Shown here piece after piece: positions 56,304 to 64,000 of a DNA stretch of 64,000 nucleotides. Position numbers and translations under genes: made by a program. Position 1 is the stretch's first letter. Every line of letters starts with the position of its first letter. The DNA is from Betaproteobacteria bacterium (GTDB taxonomy: Bacteria; Pseudomonadota; Gammaproteobacteria; Burkholderiales; Burkholderiaceae_D), in NCBI GenBank assembly GCA_025356395.1, contig JANXTA010000122.1:1-64000 (forward strand), written 5' to 3'. The notes below the pieces were generated by a model, which made no database searches, was not told the origin of the DNA, and was given only the letters and a program-made list of their open reading frames with translations.

Positions 56304-56993
56304 ATGTCTGCGTTGAAGAGTCTCATCCGGTCGGCCGTCATCAGTCTCGCGTTCGCTGCGGCGACCGCCGGCGCAGACGCCACCCCCATCGTCGATCCCA
56401 TCAGCGATTTCCTGCCGACCTATATCGGCGGCGCCGGCGGCGACATGGACGTGGTCAGCGCGGACGTCACGCTGATCGGCAATACGACGCTGCGCTTCTT
56501 CGCGCAACTCAACGGGCTGGTCGGCACGACACCGGGCGGCTTCTTCGTGTGGGGCCTCGATCGCGGCGCCAGCACGCAACGCTTCCTGGCGACCTCGCCC
56601 GCCGTGGGCGCCGGTGTCTTCTTCGACTCGGTCGTGATCATCAACGCGAACGCCACGGGCTCGATCAACCTGTTCGGACTCGGCGGCACGACCAGCGCCA
56701 TCACGTCGCCGATCGTGATCGCCGGCAACACCATCACGTTCGACCTGCCGGCGCTGCTGTTCCCGACGCAGGGACGCGCCTTCGCCGACTTCGGATGGAA
56801 CCTGTGGCCACGCCATGGCGCGGGCAATGCGCACATCGCCGACTTCGCGCCCAACGCCAGCACGCCGCGCGTCGATGTGGCGCCGATCCCGGCGACGATC
56901 TGGTTGCTGACTCTGGGCGGCTTGATCGCGTTCGGACTGTCGCGACGTCGTGGCACGATCATCGTCACGCGTGCAGCGATGACCTTCGGCTGA
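56304..56993 (+). CDS. Secreted protein with VPxPA/PEP-CTERM-like sorting signal
   Basis: 229 residues. Signal peptide (VISLAFAAATAGADA), a beta-rich Gly/Thr/Asn-rich body without a recognised domain, and the end VAPIPATIWLLTLGGLIAF followed by GLSRRRG. This is the three-part exosortase-type signal in its VPLPA-like variant (proline motif with Ala and Trp, helix, Arg cluster), with a 12-residue extension past the Arg cluster. AGGGAG six bases before ATG 56304 fixes the start. Confidence 0.75.
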   Translation: MSALKSLIRSAVISLAFAAATAGADATPIVDPISDFLPTYIGGAGGDMDVVSADVTLIGNTTLRFFAQLNGLVGTTPGGFFVWGLDRGASTQRFLATSPAVGAGVFFDSVVIINANATGSINLFGLGGTTSAITSPIVIAGNTITFDLPALLFPTQGRAFADFGWNLWPRHGAGNAHIADFAPNASTPRVDVAPIPATIWLLTLGGLIAFGLSRRRGTIIVTRAAMTFG

Positions 56994-57032
56994 TCTCTGC
57001 TCGCATCGGCTACGCAGGCGGGCGATCGAACC

Positions 57033-60611
<3,579 letters not shown>

Positions 60612-60616
60612 CGACG

Positions 60617-60907
60617 ATGGATCGCGCCGAGACCCTCGAAAAATTGAAGCGCAACAAGTCGACGTTGTCCATCCGCTGTGGCGTCACTGACCTCGCGTTG
60701 TTCGGATCGATCGCCAGGAATTCGGCGCGGAGTGACAGCGACGTGGATGTCCTCGTCCGCTTCGCTGGTCCTGCGACTTCGGATCGGTACTTCGGCGTGC
60801 AGTTCTTCCTCGAAAACGTGTTCGGTCGCCCGGTGGATCTCGTCACCGACGAGGGATTCCGCCCCGAGCTCCGCCCATCGATCGAGGCGGAAGCCGTGCA
60901 TGTCTGA
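60617..60907 (+). CDS. MntA-like minimal nucleotidyltransferase antitoxin
   Basis: 96 residues. LALFGSIARNSARSDSDVDV holds the GSx10DxD motif of minimal nucleotidyltransferases, followed by LVRFAGPATSDRYFGVQFFL and RPVDLVTDE with the third acidic residue. In MntA-HepT modules this enzyme AMPylates and silences the HepT toxin. ATG 60617 has GGAG at 10 bases; GTG 60608, overlapping the ftsK stop, is less likely. The motif residues are intact. The downstream HepT frame overlaps by 8 bp and is broken. Confidence 0.85.
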   Translation: MDRAETLEKLKRNKSTLSIRCGVTDLALFGSIARNSARSDSDVDVLVRFAGPATSDRYFGVQFFLENVFGRPVDLVTDEGFRPELRPSIEAEAVHV

Positions 60908-61201
60908 AGCGGGGCAGCGCCGTGGGTCTTCTATGTCGACGACATGATCGCGTTTGCCGAACGGGTCATCGCGTACACGCATGGGCTCGATCGGGCGCGT
61001 TTCATCGAGCACGGGCTGACTTATGACGCCACCGTTCGCAATCTCGAGTTGATCGGGTAGGCGGCGAGCCATGTTCCGGACGACGTTCGCATCGAATATC
61101 CGCAGGTCCCGTGGCGGCTAGTCGTGGCGACACGCAACCGTTTGATTCACGCCTACCTTGGTACCCATCACGATATCCTCTGGAGCATCAGTCGTTACTG
61201 A
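60900..61201 (+). pseudogene. HepT-like toxin, frameshift and internal stop
   Basis: ATG 60900 opens MSEAGQRR, then the family frame shifts near 60918-60923 (one base missing). It continues WVFYVDDMIAFAERVIAYTH, YDATVRNLELIG, a TAG at 61058-61060 where the family has a Glu, AASHVPDDVR, VPWRLVVATRNRLIHAYLG with the RNase motif Rx4HxY, and ends at TGA 61201. All HepT blocks are recognisable, but two lesions rule out an intact toxin. Confidence 0.85.
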
Positions 61202-61378
61202 TGTGCCTGCATTGCTCGTGACACGACGCGGCATGAGGGCCCGGCTCGGCTGACCGCGACATCGACTGACCCGGTCACCTGCTGTTTCAACAAATTCGCG
61301 ATCACGTTGGAACGTGACTCGAACGAATTGCGTCGAAGATTTGATGCCTGACCAAGCGCTAAAAATAGGACCAACCCG

Positions 61379-62041
61379 ATGACGTCCATTACGTCGCCGC
61401 TCTTTATGTCGAAGAAGTCATATCGGACGCTGAGCCGGGTAGTTGCCGGCGTTGCCTTTGCGTCTGCACTGTGTATCGCCCACGCCGGATCCCTCGATGA
61501 CCTGCACAGCTTCGCCACGCAAACGAAGAGCGCGAAGGGAAACTTCACCCAGCGCGTCGTCTCGCGCACGCAGAACCCGTCGCAGGCGACCAGCGGCGAC
61601 TTCATCTTCGCGCGGCCGGGACGCTTTCGCTGGGCTTACACCAAGCCTTTCGAGCAGCTGCTCGTGGCCGATGGCGAGAAGCTGTCGATCTACGACAAGG
61701 ACCTCAACCAGGTCACCGTCCGCAAGCTTGGCGACGCGCTCGGCAGCACGCCGGCCGCGATCCTGTTCGGCAGCAACGAGATCGACAAGAGCTTCGACCT
61801 GAAGGATAGCGGCGTGCGCGACGGCGTCGCGTGGCTCGACGCCACGCCGAAGGCCAAGGGCACGGCTTTCGAGCGCATCTCGATCGGCTTTCGCAACGGC
61901 GAACTCGCCGCGATGGAACTGCACGATGCGCTCGGCCAGGTGACGATGCTCGACTTCACGAACGTCGAACGCAATCCCAAGGTCGACCTGTCCACCTTCA
62001 GCTTCGTGCCGCCCAAGGGCGCGGACGTCGTGCAGAACTGA
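61379..62041 (+). CDS. lolA: Outer-membrane lipoprotein carrier protein LolA
   Basis: 220 residues. Signal peptide (RVVAGVAFASALCIAHA), then LHSFATQTKSAKGNFTQRVV, GDFIFARPGRFRWAYTKPFE, and the C-terminal STFSFVPPKGADVV, all LolA hallmarks. It ferries lipoproteins across the periplasm from LolCDE to LolB. ATG 61379 is given; ATG 61406 is an alternative. Usually directly after ftsK in betaproteobacteria; here a broken toxin-antitoxin pair lies between. Confidence 0.93.
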   Translation: MTSITSPLFMSKKSYRTLSRVVAGVAFASALCIAHAGSLDDLHSFATQTKSAKGNFTQRVVSRTQNPSQATSGDFIFARPGRFRWAYTKPFEQLLVADGEKLSIYDKDLNQVTVRKLGDALGSTPAAILFGSNEIDKSFDLKDSGVRDGVAWLDATPKAKGTAFERISIGFRNGELAAMELHDALGQVTMLDFTNVERNPKVDLSTFSFVPPKGADVVQN

Positions 62042-62053
62042 TCACGGCTGTCG

Positions 62054-62703
62054 ATGGGGATGGTCACCACGCTTTCCGGCTCGGGACCGGACCGACCGTT
62101 ACCGTACATGGACGAACTGCGTGACATCGAGCACGCGCTGCGGCGCCACGCAACGGTTGTCGAACTCAGGTGCGCAAGCGGAAGGCTGTGCACGCGCCTT
62201 CTCGAACTGAAGTTGAGCGTCACCGGGGTCGACGAGTCCGAAGCGATGCTCGCGCATCTGCCCGACGGCGTCGAAGGTATCTGCGCTTCGATCTAAGGAC
62301 TCGGCCTCGTCGAACGTGGTCGCCGGGTCTGCTGCCGAGCCACCTGATCACTCATTCCGACGTGAAGGTGAGAAACGAGTTCGTTGCAGCCGCTTGGCGT
62401 CATCTGGCTCCCAGAAGAACCTTCTTTGCGAAGCGCCACGACCCCTCATGGCTGGCCACGGTGCAAGACGGTCGCATTGGCGAATCGAACGGGGTCGTAC
62501 ACCACGCCGAGCAGGTCGTGCGAACGAATGGCATCGTGGCCATGACGCTTCGCTACGAGGCCTTCGGTCAAGCATGGACGCAGCGCTTCACGACGGTGTC
62601 GCCGTCGGAGATCGACGTCGCGGAAGTGCTGCGACAGCACGGCTTCGGCCACATCGAATGGCTGGGTCGAGACAGGGTCTGGTTCGCTGCCTCTTCGAGC
62701 TGA
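62054..62703 (+). pseudogene. Class I SAM-dependent methyltransferase, stop and frameshift
   Basis: The first part (62054-62296) carries VVELRCASGRLCTRLLELKL and SVTGVDESEAMLAHLPDGVE, the SAM-binding motif I (with Arg in place of the usual Gly) and the acidic loop, then stops at TAA 62294-62296. Family sequence resumes in another frame from about 62330: LPSHLITHSDVKVRNEF, AAWRHLAP and a C-terminal YEAFGQAWTQRFTTVSPSE up to 62703. Inactive gene; the original substrate is unknown. Confidence 0.7.
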
Positions 62704-62730
62704 CGCTGGCTGCATGCGGCCGCGGCCTGT

Positions 62731-63528
62731 TCAGCTCCAGCTCGGCTTGCGCTTCTCGACGAAGGCGCTGACGCCTTCCGTCGCATCCGCGTGCATGAAG
62801 TTGCAAGCCATCACGGCGGCCGCGTCGTCGTAGGCTGCCGCCAGTCCCAGTTCGATCTGTCGATAGAAGAGCGCTTTGCCCATCGCGACGATCTCGCGCG
62901 GCTTGGCCTTGATGCTGTCGGCCAGCCTGGCCACCTCGGCGTCGAGATCATCGGCAGGCACCGCGCGATTGACCAGTGCCCGTTCGACGGCCGATGCGGC
63001 GTCGATGAAGTCGCCGGTCATCAGCATCTCCATCGCCTGCTTGCGCGGCACGTTGCGGACCAGCGGCACCGACGGCGTCGCGCAGAACAGGCCGAGGTTG
63101 ATGCCCGATGCCGCGAAGCGTGCCGTGCCCGCGCAGACCGCGAGGTCGCACTGCGCGACGAGTTGAAGCCCGGCCGCCGTCGTCAGGCCCTGCACGCGGG
63201 CGATGACCGGCTGGGGCAGGGCGGTCAGCGTCTGCATCATGCGGCTGCACTGTGCGAACAGCGCGGCGATGCGCTCGTGGCGCGGATCAGCACGCATCTC
63301 CTTGAGGTCGTGACCGGCACAGAAGGCCGGACCGTTCGCCGCGAGCACGACCACACGGATGGACTCGTCCTGGGCGATTGCGTCGAGAGCCGACTGCAGC
63401 GAAGTGAGCATCGCTTCCGACAAAGCGTTGTATTGCTTCGGACGGTTGAGCGTCAGCGTGGCGACACCGCCATGGTCGTGCCTGAGAAGGATTTCGGAAT
63501 CGGCCTGAATGACGGGGAGTGCGCTCAT
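62731..63528 (-). CDS. Enoyl-CoA hydratase/isomerase family protein
   Basis: 265 residues. VATLTLNRPKQYNALSEAML, PAFCAGHDLKEM and RVQGLTTAAGLQLVAQCDLA are crotonase-fold segments with both oxyanion-hole regions. LGLFCATPSVPLVRNV lacks the second catalytic Glu of classical hydratases, so isomerase or hydrolase activity is possible. ATG 63528. Divergent from an acyl-CoA synthetase gene, suggesting a second fatty- or organic-acid degradation locus. Confidence 0.87.
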   Translation of the reverse strand: MSALPVIQADSEILLRHDHGGVATLTLNRPKQYNALSEAMLTSLQSALDAIAQDESIRVVVLAANGPAFCAGHDLKEMRADPRHERIAALFAQCSRMMQTLTALPQPVIARVQGLTTAAGLQLVAQCDLAVCAGTARFAASGINLGLFCATPSVPLVRNVPRKQAMEMLMTGDFIDAASAVERALVNRAVPADDLDAEVARLADSIKAKPREIVAMGKALFYRQIELGLAAAYDDAAAVMACNFMHADATEGVSAFVEKRKPSWS

Positions 63529-63640
63529 CGGGACCTCGCGGATGTCGATACGTCGGCCGAGGAGTTTGCCTGATAACCACAGGTCTATGATCGCTCGCTC
63601 ATCGTCGGCTGTGCCTCGCGGCCGACCCACCGGAGCATGC

Positions 63641-64000
63641 ATGGACGACTCGGATCTCGCGAAGAACGCAGCCAACTTCGTGCCGTTCACGCCGCTGACC
63701 TTCATCGAGCGCAGCGCAACCGTCTATCCAGAGCGGCTCGCCGTCGTTCACGGCACCGTGCGACGCAACTGGCGCGAGACCTACGACCGATGCAGGCGTC
63801 TCGCGTCGGCGTTGATCGCGGCCGGCGTCGGCAAGGGGGACACCGTCGCGGCGATGCTGCCCAACACGCCGGCGATGGTCGAGGCGCACTTCGGCGTGCC
63901 GATGACGCGCGCGGTGCTCAACACGCTCAACACGCGGCTCGATGCCGAGGCACTCGCTTTCATGCTCGATCACGGCGAGGCGAAGGTCCTGCTGGTCGAC
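63641..64000 (+). CDS. Acyl-CoA synthetase, N-terminal part (runs off the window)
   Basis: The frame is open for 120 codons to the window end. ANFVPFTPLTFIERSATVYP, ETYDRCRRLASALIAAGVGK and VAAMLPNTPAMVEAHFGVPM are the N-terminal blocks of the ANL acyl-CoA synthetases, in the branch that includes DmdB-like and medium-chain ligases. The ATP-binding and catalytic motifs are beyond the window. GGAG lies 6 bases before ATG 63641. Confidence 0.83.
   Translation, partial: MDDSDLAKNAANFVPFTPLTFIERSATVYPERLAVVHGTVRRNWRETYDRCRRLASALIAAGVGKGDTVAAMLPNTPAMVEAHFGVPMTRAVLNTLNTRLDAEALAFMLDHGEAKVLLVD

Overview
The window is a GC-rich chromosomal segment of a betaproteobacterium, most likely of the order Burkholderiales or a close relative. 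Three things point there: the contiguous order leuC-leuD-leuB-asd-fimV-truA-trpF-trpB-trpA-accD, the lolA-ftsK-trxB-Smr neighbourhood, and two secreted proteins with exosortase-type C-terminal sorting signals. Coding is dense, most operons have 1-11 bp overlaps between genes, and GTG or TTG starts are common. No tRNA, rRNA or CRISPR array was seen.

Layout. 1-690: an IS3-type transposase tail whose right end cuts a tyrosine recombinase gene, which lies against the 5' end of dusA; this looks like the edge of a dusA-integrated island. 1775-5834 (minus): an operon with wrbA, an L-2-hydroxyglutarate-oxidase-like flavoprotein, a DUF2069 membrane protein, a D-2-hydroxyacid-dehydrogenase-like flavoprotein and a small secreted protein. 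5964-7268: a YihY-family membrane protein. 7354-16483 (plus): a NemR/AcuR-like regulator heads a nine-gene operon of acyl-CoA ligase, thiolase, DUF35 protein, enoyl-CoA hydratase and a branched-chain-amino-acid-type ABC transporter with LivM and LivG fused. 16571-28356: assorted metabolic genes (MetX-like hydrolase, SDR, amidase, Mpo1-like protein, hydrolase, MetY, prolyl aminopeptidase, CBS protein, renalase-like flavoprotein) and an ArsR regulator in front of an MFS-acyltransferase fusion. 28491-39138: aroC, murI and several exported proteins, including a Tat-dependent MmgE/PrpD protein, an NHL-repeat protein and a 1062-residue PD40/amidohydrolase lipoprotein. 39337-51525: leucine, aspartate-family and tryptophan biosynthesis with fimV, truA and accD.

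51586-55491 is a low-order accessory stretch of small genes and gene remains: a VapB-like antitoxin with a PIN toxin carrying two stops, a frameshifted acetyltransferase, a VOC fragment, DUF4287 and unrecognised ORFs. 55492-62041 holds Smr, a sorting-signal protein, trxB, ftsK, a MntA-like antitoxin with a broken HepT toxin, and lolA. 62054-64000 holds a broken methyltransferase, an enoyl-CoA hydratase and the start of an acyl-CoA synthetase.

Two themes stand out. Both toxin-antitoxin modules keep an intact antitoxin and a decayed toxin. Several decayed genes lie exactly at the ends of conserved blocks (after accD, after ftsK, after lolA). I did not find a clear candidate for a wholly new multi-gene system. 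The most informative loci are the dusA island edge with its repeat cluster, the NemR-type catabolic operon promoter, and the paired 2-hydroxyacid flavoprotein operon.
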